Below, in pieces: positions 10,443-20,073 of a DNA stretch of 64,000 nt (the first letter of the stretch is position 1; every line of letters begins with the position of its first letter). Both the position numbers and the translations under genes were made by a program. Source of the DNA: an uncultured Pelagibacteraceae bacterium (GTDB taxonomy: Bacteria > Pseudomonadota > Alphaproteobacteria > Pelagibacterales > Pelagibacteraceae); assembly GCA_902558545.1 (NCBI GenBank), contig CACEEJ010000001.1, forward strand, positions 33,534 through 97,533, in the 5' to 3' direction. Below the pieces are notes generated by a model, which was not told the origin of the DNA, ran no database searches, and worked only from the letters and a program-made list of their open reading frames with translations.

Positions 10443-11745
10443 AATATTTCTCATAATATTTTTTATAAGTGTACTTTTATTCTTTCTTGGATCTGGCATC
10501 TGGGTAGCGATAAGCATGATAGGAGTTTCAACAATTGGGATGATGTTATTTACATCAAGACCAGTTGGGGATGCCATGGCAACTACGATATGGGGAACCT
10601 CATCATCATGGACATTAACAGCTTTGCCATTGTTTGTTTGGATGGGCGAAATATTATTTAGAACCAAGTTATCTGAAAATTTATTTGCCGGACTATCACC
10701 ATGGATGCAAAAATTACCTGGTGGATTAATTCATGTAAATGTTGTTGGTTGTGCACTTTTTGCTGCAATCTCTGGCTCTTCTGCTGCAACCGTTGCAACA
10801 GTAGGCAAGATGTCTATACCGGAACTAAGAAAAAGAAAATATCCAGAAAAAATTTTGTTAGGTAGTCTAGCAGGCTCAGGAACTTTAGGACTTCTTATTC
10901 CTCCTTCAATAATATTAATAATTTATGGAGTAACTGTCCAAGAGTCTATAGCAAAGCTATTTATTGCAGGAATTATTCCAGGGATAATGATTGCACTTAT
11001 ATTTATGTCTTACGTGATCATTTGGTCTTTAATAAATAAAAAAAGCATGCCAAAGTATGTAGAAAATTTTTCCTTTCTAGAAAAAATAAGAAAATCAAAA
11101 CAATTATTACCAGTAATTATTTTAATATCAGCTGTGATTGGATCAATATACACTGGAGTTGCAACAGCAACTGAGGCTGCTTCTTTAGGTGTAGTAGGGG
11201 CTCTTATTTTATCTTACTTTCAAAAGAGCTTAACCATTGAAACATTTAAACAATCCTTATTAGGAGCAACTAAGACTTCTTGTATGATTGCTTTTATTTT
11301 AGCTGGCTCTACATTTTTATCATTAGCTATGGGATTTACTGGTCTTCCAAGAAATCTAGCTATCTGGATACAAAATATGGAGCTATCACCTTACGTATTA
11401 ATTTTTGTATTAATGATTTTTTATATTATTCTTGGAATGTTTCTTGATGGAATTTCAGCAGTTGTATTAACAATGGCAATCATTGAACCTATGATTAGAC
11501 AGGCTGGTTTTGACATGATTTGGTTTGGAATATTTTTAGTTATTGTAGTTGAGATGGCTCAAATCACACCACCTGTAGGATTTAATTTATTTGTTTTACA
11601 AGGAATGGCTAACAAAGATATGGGATTTATTGCAAGAAGTGCTTTTCCATTATTTTTATTAATGATACTCGCAGTTGTTCTTGTTGTTATTTTCCCTGAA
11701 ATTGCATTATGGATGCCTCAACAAATGGTTCAAAATATAAATTAA
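10435..11745 (+). CDS. dctM: TRAP transporter large membrane subunit (DctM family)
   Basis: 436 aa polytopic; GSSAATVATVGKMSIPELRKRKYPEKILLGSLAGSGTLGLLIPPSI, EMAQITPPVGFNLFVLQG. Confidence 0.95.
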   Translation: MTEIFLIIFFISVLLFFLGSGIWVAISMIGVSTIGMMLFTSRPVGDAMATTIWGTSSSWTLTALPLFVWMGEILFRTKLSENLFAGLSPWMQKLPGGLIHVNVVGCALFAAISGSSAATVATVGKMSIPELRKRKYPEKILLGSLAGSGTLGLLIPPSIILIIYGVTVQESIAKLFIAGIIPGIMIALIFMSYVIIWSLINKKSMPKYVENFSFLEKIRKSKQLLPVIILISAVIGSIYTGVATATEAASLGVVGALILSYFQKSLTIETFKQSLLGATKTSCMIAFILAGSTFLSLAMGFTGLPRNLAIWIQNMELSPYVLIFVLMIFYIILGMFLDGISAVVLTMAIIEPMIRQAGFDMIWFGIFLVIVVEMAQITPPVGFNLFVLQGMANKDMGFIARSAFPLFLLMILAVVLVVIFPEIALWMPQQMVQNIN

Positions 11746-12239
11746 TATTTTGATTGTTTTGTTCCAGCAATAATTTCTTTTAACTCTGTATACTCTTCGC
11801 AATTACAACTTTCTAATACTTTTAATCTTTCTTTTGCTAAATCTAATCTATTTGTAACAACGTATAATTCACCTAAATATTCGTTAATACCAACATGATT
11901 TGGATCAATTTCTAAACCTAATAGATAATATTTTTCTCCATTTTCAAAATCTCCAAGTTTCCTAGTTGTAAATCCAAGATAGTTTAAAGTATCTGCTTGG
12001 AGTGGTTTTTTTTTGTTTGATTTAATTAATAAGGCTTGAGCTTTTTCATATCGTTTGTTGGCTTTTTCTATTTTTCCTTTTTTTTCATATTTCTTAGCTG
12101 CTTTAATTAAAGTAACAGCTTTGTCGTAATTAGATTTTACTTTACTTGAGTCGCCCCCATCACTTGAACTTCCAGCAGAGTAAGAATTAGATGATAATAA
12201 AATTAATGTTAATAGTGTTAAAAAGGTTTTTTTAATCAT
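11742..12239 (-). CDS. Exported TPR-repeat protein
   Basis: Signal peptide then TPR-like helices (ADTLNYLGFTTRKLGDFENGEKYYLLGLEIDPNHVGINEYLGELYV). Confidence 0.65.
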   Translation of the reverse strand: MIKKTFLTLLTLILLSSNSYSAGSSSDGGDSSKVKSNYDKAVTLIKAAKKYEKKGKIEKANKRYEKAQALLIKSNKKKPLQADTLNYLGFTTRKLGDFENGEKYYLLGLEIDPNHVGINEYLGELYVVTNRLDLAKERLKVLESCNCEEYTELKEIIAGTKQSKY

Positions 12240-13009
12240 ATAAATTTTTTCATTTGGTTAAGTGGTTTTAATTGCAGTCCATTTTCTATTAAATTTTTCC
12301 TGATTGATTTTGCAGTAGACAATGAACTTTCATTGTCCCCATGTATGCACACAGAGTCTATTTCACAAGGTATTTGCTTCCCACTGTGACAATTAAGCGA
12401 CTGATTTTTAACCATATTTAATACGTGTTTTTTAGCTTCTTCTGGATCAGTAATAAGAGCATGTGGTTTTTTTCTAGAAACTAAATTTCCATCATCTTCA
12501 TAATTTCTGTCAGCAAATATTTCACAAGCTATACGCATGTTTAGTTTTTTAGCTGCTTCTTCCATTTTAGATCCTGTAGGAACCAAATAAATTAAATCTT
12601 TACTAATCTCGTTTACAGCTTTTGCTAAAGTAGTAGCTAAATCTATATCCTCACAAGCCATATTGTTTAAAGCACCGTGTGGTTTTATGTGAGTAACATT
12701 CTCTCCATAATCTTGAGCAATTTTTTGAAGAATTTCATATTGATCAATAATTAATTGCCTTACCTCATTAGGTAGAAGATTCATTCTTTGCCTTCCAAAA
12801 TTTTCAGGGTCATTAAATGACGGATGCGCTCCAATACTAACACCATTTTTTTTTGAAATTTGAACTACTTGATTCATCGACTCATCATCGCCTGCATGAT
12901 AACCACATGCGACATTTGCAGAATTAACTATTTCTAGTAAATCTGGGTCATACTTGTTTGAATGATGTTTTGATTTTTCACCTAAATCGCAATTTATATT
13001 AATTTCCAT
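12236..13009 (-). CDS. pxpA: 5-oxoprolinase subunit A (LamB/YcsF family); ORF track start at 13033 possible, MEININCDLGE start at 13009 preferred
   Basis: ININCDLGE..., NVACGYHAGDDESM, GAHPSFNDPENFGRQRM, HIKPHGALNNM, SVCIHGDNESS. Confidence 0.93.
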   Translation of the reverse strand: MEININCDLGEKSKHHSNKYDPDLLEIVNSANVACGYHAGDDESMNQVVQISKKNGVSIGAHPSFNDPENFGRQRMNLLPNEVRQLIIDQYEILQKIAQDYGENVTHIKPHGALNNMACEDIDLATTLAKAVNEISKDLIYLVPTGSKMEEAAKKLNMRIACEIFADRNYEDDGNLVSRKKPHALITDPEEAKKHVLNMVKNQSLNCHSGKQIPCEIDSVCIHGDNESSLSTAKSIRKNLIENGLQLKPLNQMKKFI

Positions 13010-13036
13010 AGTCTCTAATGTTAAGTATAACATGGC

Positions 13037-13711
13037 ATGATAAAAAATATATCAAATCTTGGTGACGCAGCTTTGTACTGTGATTTTGGTAATGAAGTAA
13101 ACAAATCAATTAATTCACAAGTAATAAAATACTTTAAAACTATTAAAGAAAAAAAATTTGAAGGGATCAATAATTTAACACCTTCATATAATAAATTAAT
13201 TATTTCTTATGATCTAAAAAAAACAACTTTTAAAGAAGTTAAAAAATTTATAGAAAAAATTAATATTGAAGACTCAGAAAAAACAAACTCTAAAACATTG
13301 GAAATACCAGTTTGTTGTCACGAAAATTTCTCTATAGATATTAAAAGATTGGAAGAAATATTAAAATTAAGTAGAGAAAAAATTTTAGAGAATTTTTTAA
13401 ATAAGGAATATTTCTGTTACATGACAGGTTTTATTGCTGGCATGCCTTTTCTTGGTGATTTAGATGAGAATATGCGAGCGCAACGTTTAGAAACTCCAAG
13501 AGTAAAAGTACCTAAAGGATCTGTTGCTTTAACTGAACAATTTGCAAATATTTATACATTTGAAAGTCCAGGTGGATGGAATATTTTAGGGAATACACCT
13601 TTGGATGTTTTTGATAGTTCAAAAGAAGATAAACCAAATCTAATTAACCCAGGTGATACAGTAATTTTCAAGGAAATTACTTTAGATCAGTATAAAAATT
13701 ATAATGACTAA
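13037..13711 (+). CDS. pxpB: 5-oxoprolinase subunit B (allophanate hydrolase subunit 1-like)
   Basis: IPVCCHENFSIDI, CYMTGFIAGMPFLGDL, PRVKVPKGSVALTEQFANIYTFESPGGWNILGNTP. Confidence 0.93.
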   Translation: MIKNISNLGDAALYCDFGNEVNKSINSQVIKYFKTIKEKKFEGINNLTPSYNKLIISYDLKKTTFKEVKKFIEKINIEDSEKTNSKTLEIPVCCHENFSIDIKRLEEILKLSREKILENFLNKEYFCYMTGFIAGMPFLGDLDENMRAQRLETPRVKVPKGSVALTEQFANIYTFESPGGWNILGNTPLDVFDSSKEDKPNLINPGDTVIFKEITLDQYKNYND

Positions 13712-14648
13712 TAATTATTTAGATATAATTAGACCTGGAATTAATACTACCTTTCAAGATAAAGGTAGGGACCATCTTTATCATATTGGTATACCATTTA
13801 GTGGTGCTATGGATAACAGAAATTATCTTATAGCTAATAAACTTGTTAATAACAATCTAGACTCTGCAGTGGTAGAGTTTGCATATCAAGGCCCTCATAT
13901 AAAATATTCAGGAGAAAAAATTAATTTTGCTGTTACTGGAGATGTAATTTTTTCAATTAAAAAAAATAATGCTGAAATTGAGGGCAATTGCTATCAAAGC
14001 TATCAAATTGAAAATGGAGATGAGATAAATATCCTTTCTACAAATAAGTCAGTTTATGGATATTTAGCACTAGGTGGAGAACTCGATTTAAAATTTCAAT
14101 GGAATAGTTGTTCTATAAATACGAAAGCAAATATTGGATCCAATGATGGAAAAAAATTAGACGCAGGACAGAGAATTAATTTTAAAAAAATAAATTCGAA
14201 TAAAGATGTAAAAAAAATAAATTATATAAATAACAAAATAGAAAACATTAGGGTAATGAAGGGTACAAATTTTGATTATTTTTCAGAGCAAGGAAAACAA
14301 ACTTTTTATGAGAAAGAATTTATAGTTTCAAAACTTTCAGACAGAATGGGAATGAGGCTTGAGGGTCCTAAAATAGAGAATATCGTTAATACCAATATTA
14401 AATCAGAGGGATTAATCAAAGGTGTTATTCAGGTACCTGCTGATGGTAATCCAATAATAATGCTTTCAGATCATGGCACTGTTGGTGGCTATCCAAAAAT
14501 TGGTACTGTCGCGAGTGTTGATTATGATCGATTGGTACAAATGGCACCAGGATCAAAAATAAAATTTAAAGAGATTAATTTATCTGATGCAGAGACTCTA
14601 TTTAAATTATATGAAATGGAAACTCAAAATTTACTATCACAAATTTAA
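13704..14648 (+). CDS. pxpC: 5-oxoprolinase subunit C (biotin-dependent carboxyltransferase-like, allophanate hydrolase subunit 2-like)
   Basis: IIRPGINTTFQDKGRDHLYHIGIPFSGAMD, SDRMGMRLEGP, GVIQVPADGNPIIMLSDHGTVGGYPKIGTV. Confidence 0.93.
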   Translation: MTNNYLDIIRPGINTTFQDKGRDHLYHIGIPFSGAMDNRNYLIANKLVNNNLDSAVVEFAYQGPHIKYSGEKINFAVTGDVIFSIKKNNAEIEGNCYQSYQIENGDEINILSTNKSVYGYLALGGELDLKFQWNSCSINTKANIGSNDGKKLDAGQRINFKKINSNKDVKKINYINNKIENIRVMKGTNFDYFSEQGKQTFYEKEFIVSKLSDRMGMRLEGPKIENIVNTNIKSEGLIKGVIQVPADGNPIIMLSDHGTVGGYPKIGTVASVDYDRLVQMAPGSKIKFKEINLSDAETLFKLYEMETQNLLSQI

Positions 14649-15520
14649 TGAATTTTTTATCAAAAATACCAGGCCCTTTTTTAGTTTTTTTGGGAGCATG
14701 TGCACTAAGTTTTGGTGGTCTAATAGTAAAATCTTTTGAAGGATCTACCCTTTGGCAAATATTATTTTGGAGATCACTTTTCTTTATTGGAGTAATTACA
14801 ATTTTTTTAATCTTTACTTACAAAGGAAAAATTTTTAGTGCTCTTTATAAATCTGGGGTTCCGGGTTTAATTGGAGGTATAATTTTATCCATTGGATTTG
14901 CTAGCTACGTATTTGCTATGTACGAAACAACAGTAGCTAACGCAAACTTCATAATACAAACTCAAGCTTTGTTCTTAGCAATATTTGGTTATGTGTTTTT
15001 AAAAGAAAAAATTTCAAAAATTACATTCACCTGTATTATTACAGCAGTAGTTGGCATCATTTTAATGTTGGGAAGTTCTTTAACACCGGGTCAAATGACT
15101 GGAAACTTAGTTGCATTCATTATGCCAATATCATTTGCGATCTTAATTTTAATTGTTAGAAAATATCCTAAAGTCGATATGATACCTTTACAACTTGTTG
15201 CCGGAATTTTTGCAACATTAATAGGTTTGTTCATGTCACCAAGTATTATTATTTCATCAAACGATATTTTTTTAGGTTTTATTGCAGGATTTTTTCAAGT
15301 TGGACTTGGTTTTATACTTATAACAATTGGAGCAAGATCAACTCCCTCAGCATTTGTTGGAATAATTATGTTAACCGAAGCTGTCCTAGGACCTTTGTGG
15401 GCATGGATGTTTGTAAATGAAAACCCACCACTTTCTGTACTTTTTGGTGGAGCGGTAGTAATAACAGCAGTAGTTATACAGTTTTTGTCTCCATTACTTG
15501 TCAAAAAGGTAGCTAAATAA
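14648..15520 (+). CDS. EamA/DMT-family permease
   Basis: Ten hydrophobic segments; internal duplicated EamA pattern (NANFIIQTQALFLAIFGYVFLKEKIS; LTEAVLGPLWAWMFVNENPP). Confidence 0.88.
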   Translation: MNFLSKIPGPFLVFLGACALSFGGLIVKSFEGSTLWQILFWRSLFFIGVITIFLIFTYKGKIFSALYKSGVPGLIGGIILSIGFASYVFAMYETTVANANFIIQTQALFLAIFGYVFLKEKISKITFTCIITAVVGIILMLGSSLTPGQMTGNLVAFIMPISFAILILIVRKYPKVDMIPLQLVAGIFATLIGLFMSPSIIISSNDIFLGFIAGFFQVGLGFILITIGARSTPSAFVGIIMLTEAVLGPLWAWMFVNENPPLSVLFGGAVVITAVVIQFLSPLLVKKVAK

Positions 15521-15560
15521 ATTTCACATAAATATTTTAAATGTGCTATAAATTTATATA

Positions 15561-15713
15561 CGGGAGAGACTACTTTTGTAGCGCCGAAGGAGCAACCACC
15601 CCGGAAACTCTCAGGCAAAAGGACCGTACATATTAACTCTGGAAAGAGAATTATTCTCGCCGAAGGAGCAAATCTCTCAGGCACCAAGACAGAGGGGGCA
15701 CAGAAGAGTTAAT
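15561..15713 (+). promoter_or_regulatory. Tandem glycine riboswitch (aptamer I about 15561-15627, aptamer II about 15637-15698) upstream of gcvT
   Basis: Two copies of gcCGAAGGAGCAA...CTCTCAGGCA...(gg)acag/gaccg core characteristic of the glycine aptamer; directly precedes gcvT. Confidence 0.96.
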
Positions 15714-16817
15714 ATGGAAATAAAAAAAACATCGCTAAATAAACTTCATCAAAGTAACAATGCTAAGTTTGTTGAATTTGCGGGCTATGAAATGCCCATT
15801 CAGTATAGCAAAGGAATTATTGAAGAGCATAAATTCACAAGATCGAATTCTGGAATATTTGATGTATCCCATATGGGCCAGCTATTCATATATGGTGACG
15901 AAAGTTTAACAGAAGAATTAGAAAAGATTTTTCCATTAGATTTAAAAAATCTAAAACAAAATTGCTCTAAGTATAGTTTTTTAATGAATGAAGATGCTGG
16001 AATTTATGATGATTTAATCATCACTAAAATAGAGGAGGGGTATTTAATTATTTTAAATGCTGCATGCAAAGATCAAGATTTTGAGATTTTATCTAATTTA
16101 CTAGGTCCGAAATTTAAAATGAATTTAGATAACAATAGATCTTTGATAGCAATTCAAGGACCTAAGTCTGTTGAAATTTTAAACTCAATTTTAAATGGCG
16201 TTGATCAACTAAATTTTATGACAGGAAATTGGTTCGATTCTGATAATCAAAAATTATTTGTCACAAGATCAGGTTATACAGGGGAAGATGGATTTGAAAT
16301 TTCAATTTCTAACGATAAAGCGGAAAAATTCGTTGAAAATTTAATAGAAAAGGGAGCACAACTTATAGGACTTGGGGCAAGAGATACCTTGAGAATGGAG
16401 GCTGGATTATGTTTATATGGTCACGAATTAGATATTAATAAAACACCAGTTGAGGCAAACCTTAGATGGGCAATCTCAAAATCTAGATTATCTAATGGAG
16501 GTTTTATTGGATCAAAAAAAATTATGAACCAAATGCAAGATGGAGCAAGCCAAATAAGAGTAGGGATTAAGCCTGAAGGTAGACTGATTGCAAGAGAAAA
16601 AACAAAAATATTTGATGATACAGATAAACAAATTGGTGAGATTACTAGTGGAACGTTTGGACCAAGTGTAAACGGTCCTATAGCAATGGGTTATGTTGAT
16701 AAAGAGTTTTCAAAGGTTGATACTAAAATTTTGCTTGAGGTAAGAGGAAAAAAACATCCTGCAAATGTTTGCGCATTACCATTTTATAAAAAAAATTATG
16801 TGAAAGGAGTAAATTAA
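15714..16817 (+). CDS. gcvT: glycine cleavage system aminomethyltransferase (T protein)
   Basis: [58 protein letters not shown]. Confidence 0.97.
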   Translation: MEIKKTSLNKLHQSNNAKFVEFAGYEMPIQYSKGIIEEHKFTRSNSGIFDVSHMGQLFIYGDESLTEELEKIFPLDLKNLKQNCSKYSFLMNEDAGIYDDLIITKIEEGYLIILNAACKDQDFEILSNLLGPKFKMNLDNNRSLIAIQGPKSVEILNSILNGVDQLNFMTGNWFDSDNQKLFVTRSGYTGEDGFEISISNDKAEKFVENLIEKGAQLIGLGARDTLRMEAGLCLYGHELDINKTPVEANLRWAISKSRLSNGGFIGSKKIMNQMQDGASQIRVGIKPEGRLIAREKTKIFDDTDKQIGEITSGTFGPSVNGPIAMGYVDKEFSKVDTKILLEVRGKKHPANVCALPFYKKNYVKGVN

Positions 16818-17197
16818 TGAGTGAAGTAAAATTTTCTAAAGAACATGAGTGGATTACTTTGGAGGGAGATGTAGCCACAATAGGAATTACAAAACATGCA
16901 ACAGAAATGCTTGGAGACATAGTTTTTGCAGAACTGCCTGAAAAAGGATCTAATGTTGAAAAAGATGGTACTGCAGGAGTAGTAGAATCTACGAAAGCTG
17001 CTAGCGATGTTTTTACTCCAGTAAGTGGTGAAGTGGTAGATACCAATCAGTCTATAGTAGATGATCCTGCCAAAATTAATGAGGACCCTGAAGGTGGTGC
17101 ATGGTTTTTTAAATTGAAAATTAAAGACACATCTGAGCTAGATACTTTAATGAACAAAGAAGAATACGATAAATTTGCAAAGGAGACATCAAGCTAA
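16817..17197 (+). CDS. gcvH: glycine cleavage system H protein
   Basis: [45 protein letters not shown] lipoyl-Lys motif. Confidence 0.97.
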   Translation: MSEVKFSKEHEWITLEGDVATIGITKHATEMLGDIVFAELPEKGSNVEKDGTAGVVESTKAASDVFTPVSGEVVDTNQSIVDDPAKINEDPEGGAWFFKLKIKDTSELDTLMNKEEYDKFAKETSS

Positions 17198-20067
17198 TGT
17201 TACATAATTCACAAAAAGATTTTATTAGAAGACACATAGGTCCATCTGAGAAGGACCAAGAAAAAATGCTTAAAGATCTTAACTTTAAGTCATTAGATGA
17301 ATTTATTAATAGCACCATTCCAGAAAAAATTCAGTTTAAGGGTGAATTAAATATCGGTGAACCGAACTCAGAATATGAAGCTTTAAGAAAATTAAAAGCA
17401 ATTTCAAAAAAAAACCAAATTTACTCAAATTTTATAGGCATGGGTTATTATGGAACCTACACACCATATGTAATTTTAAGAAATATATTAGAAAATCCTG
17501 GATGGTACACATCATACACACCTTATCAGCCTGAAGTGGCACAAGGTAGATTAGAGATGCTATTAAACTTTCAACAAATGATTGTTGATTTTACAGGAAT
17601 GGATATAGCGAACGCGTCTTTACTTGATGAAGGAACAGCAGCTGCCGAAGCTATGGGTTTAAGTCATAGACTTAATAAAAGTGATAGTAATTTAGTTTTT
17701 GTTTCAGAGAACTGCCACCCACAAACAATTGATGTTATTCAAACTAGAGCAGAGCCAATGGGTCTTAAAGTACTTGTTGGAAACGAGGATAAAGTTCTAG
17801 AGCAGTTAAAAGAAGATATTGTTTGCGGAGTTTTACAATATCCAGGAACTTTAGGTGATATTAAAGATCCTAGTGAGGCCATAAGTAAAATTCATAAAAA
17901 AAATGGAAAAGCAATTTTAGTTTGTGATCTCCTTGCACTTTCTATGCTAAAAACACCAAGAGAGCTTGGAGCAGATATTGCAGTCGGTAGTTCCCAAAGA
18001 TTTGGTATTCCAATGGGTTATGGAGGACCTCATGCAGCCTTTTTTGCAACAAAAGATGAATACAAACGATCTATGCCAGGTAGAATTGTTGGGGTTTCAG
18101 TGGATAGGCATGGAAACCAGGCCTATAGATTGTCATTACAAACCAGAGAGCAACATATTAGAAGAGACAAAGCTACAAGTAATATTTGTACTGCTCAAGC
18201 CTTACTAGCGATTGTTTCAGCAGCATATGCCATTTATCACGGCCCTGATGGAATTAAAAGTATTTCCGAAAGAGTATCTCAACTAGCAAAAAATTTTGCA
18301 GATAAAATAAAACAATCTGGATATGAATTATACTCAGATTATTTTTTTGATACTGTAACTATTATAACCAAAGAAAAGACAGATCAGATTTTCAAAAATG
18401 CTTTAGACCAAAAAGTTAATATTAGAAAAGTAAATTCAGAGATGCTGGCTGTTTCTTTCGACGAAAGAAAAAATGTTTATAGAGTAAACCAACTACTAAA
18501 AATATTTAATGCTGCAGAGTCAATTAAAAAAGAGGATCCAACTGTTAGTTTACCAAATCTACCAAAAAATTTATTAAGAACTTCAAAATATTTAGAACAC
18601 CCTGTTTTTAATTCATATCATTCAGAGACAGAAATGCTTAGATATCTTAAAAAGTTAGAGGATAAGGATATAGCTCTTAATAGAACAATGATTGCTCTAG
18701 GTTCATGTACTATGAAATTAAATGCTACTGCAGAAATGATACCTATTTCGTGGAGAGAATTGGCTGAGCCCCACCCATTCGTACCTGTAGAACAGATGGA
18801 GGGATATAGAGAAATGTTCACAGATCTTAAAAATTGGTTAAGATCTATTACTGGTTTTTCTGGTGTTTCACTTCAGCCAAATGCGGGAGCCCAAGGTGAG
18901 TATGCTGGCTTAATGGTAATAAGAAAGTATCATTTAGATAGAGGGGATGAAAATAGAAATATATGTTTAATTCCAAGCTCAGCACATGGAACTAATCCAG
19001 CAAGTGCACAGATGGTTGGAATGAAAGTTGTCGTTGTTGATTGTGACAAAGAAGGAAATGTTGATTTTGAGGATTTAAAGAAAAAAGCAGAATTGCATTC
19101 AGACAATCTTGGTGCATTAATGGTAACTTACCCATCAACCCATGGCGTATTTGAGGAAAAAATTAAAGATATATGTGAAGTAATTCATGAACATGGTGGT
19201 CAAGTTTATATGGATGGAGCAAACCTAAACGCACTTGTTGGAGTTGCAAAACCAGGAAATTTTGGTCCTGATGTTTGTCATATAAATTTGCATAAAACAT
19301 TTTGTATTCCACATGGTGGAGGAGGACCTGGAATGGGACCTATCGCATGTAAAAGACATTTACAAGTTTATCTGCCTAATCATCCAGTCGTAAAAGATTG
19401 TGGACCTGCAAGTGGAATAGGTGCCGTTTCAGCAGCTCCTTGGGGAAGCTCAAGTATTTTATCAATTTCTTGGATGTACATTAAGATGATGGGATCCGAA
19501 GGTGTAAAACTTGCAACACAAATTGCAATCCTAAATGCAAATTACATAGCAAATAGATTAAAAGACCATTACCCAATTCTTTATAAAGGTTCAAATGGCA
19601 ATGTTGCTCATGAGTGTATTATTGATATTAGATCAATTAAAAGCGAAACAGGTATTTCAGAAGAAGATATAGCTAAAAGATTAATTGATTATGGATTTCA
19701 TGCGCCAACAATGTCATGGCCAGTTGCTGGAACAATGATGATTGAACCAACAGAGAGTGAGAGTTTATCTGAACTGGATAGATTTTGTGACACATTGATT
19801 AGCATTAAAGAGGAAATAGATATGGTTAAGTCAGGTAAGTTTGACAAAGTAGATAACCCTATTAAAAATGCACCTCACACCGATATTGAATTAGCTTCAG
19901 ATGAATGGAATCATAAATATTCAAGAGAGCAAGCTGCATATCCTGCAAAATTCTTAAAAGCAAATAAATTTTGGCCTCCGGTTGCAAGAGTTGATAACGT
20001 GTATGGAGATAAAAATATTTTTTGTACTTGTCCAAGTATGGATGAGTTTAAAGAAGATGCAGCATAA
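17197..20067 (+). CDS. gcvP: glycine dehydrogenase (decarboxylating), P protein, fused P1+P2
   Basis: 956 aa; FIRRHIGP, YTPYQPEVAQGRLE, GSCTMKLNA, INLHKTFCIPHGGGGPGMGPI PLP-Lys motif. Confidence 0.97.
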   Translation: MLHNSQKDFIRRHIGPSEKDQEKMLKDLNFKSLDEFINSTIPEKIQFKGELNIGEPNSEYEALRKLKAISKKNQIYSNFIGMGYYGTYTPYVILRNILENPGWYTSYTPYQPEVAQGRLEMLLNFQQMIVDFTGMDIANASLLDEGTAAAEAMGLSHRLNKSDSNLVFVSENCHPQTIDVIQTRAEPMGLKVLVGNEDKVLEQLKEDIVCGVLQYPGTLGDIKDPSEAISKIHKKNGKAILVCDLLALSMLKTPRELGADIAVGSSQRFGIPMGYGGPHAAFFATKDEYKRSMPGRIVGVSVDRHGNQAYRLSLQTREQHIRRDKATSNICTAQALLAIVSAAYAIYHGPDGIKSISERVSQLAKNFADKIKQSGYELYSDYFFDTVTIITKEKTDQIFKNALDQKVNIRKVNSEMLAVSFDERKNVYRVNQLLKIFNAAESIKKEDPTVSLPNLPKNLLRTSKYLEHPVFNSYHSETEMLRYLKKLEDKDIALNRTMIALGSCTMKLNATAEMIPISWRELAEPHPFVPVEQMEGYREMFTDLKNWLRSITGFSGVSLQPNAGAQGEYAGLMVIRKYHLDRGDENRNICLIPSSAHGTNPASAQMVGMKVVVVDCDKEGNVDFEDLKKKAELHSDNLGALMVTYPSTHGVFEEKIKDICEVIHEHGGQVYMDGANLNALVGVAKPGNFGPDVCHINLHKTFCIPHGGGGPGMGPIACKRHLQVYLPNHPVVKDCGPASGIGAVSAAPWGSSSILSISWMYIKMMGSEGVKLATQIAILNANYIANRLKDHYPILYKGSNGNVAHECIIDIRSIKSETGISEEDIAKRLIDYGFHAPTMSWPVAGTMMIEPTESESLSELDRFCDTLISIKEEIDMVKSGKFDKVDNPIKNAPHTDIELASDEWNHKYSREQAAYPAKFLKANKFWPPVARVDNVYGDKNIFCTCPSMDEFKEDAA

Positions 20068-20073
20068 TAATTA

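Noticed and set aside
15295-15687. 130-aa minus-strand ORF (MVPERFAPSARIILFPEL...) overlapping the riboswitch
   Set aside because: It is antisense to the glycine riboswitch and to the EamA 3' end; composition is explained by those conserved elements, with no family motif.
16723-17046. Minus-strand ORF antisense to gcvT/gcvH
   Set aside because: Lies opposite strongly supported coding sequence; no recognisable domain.
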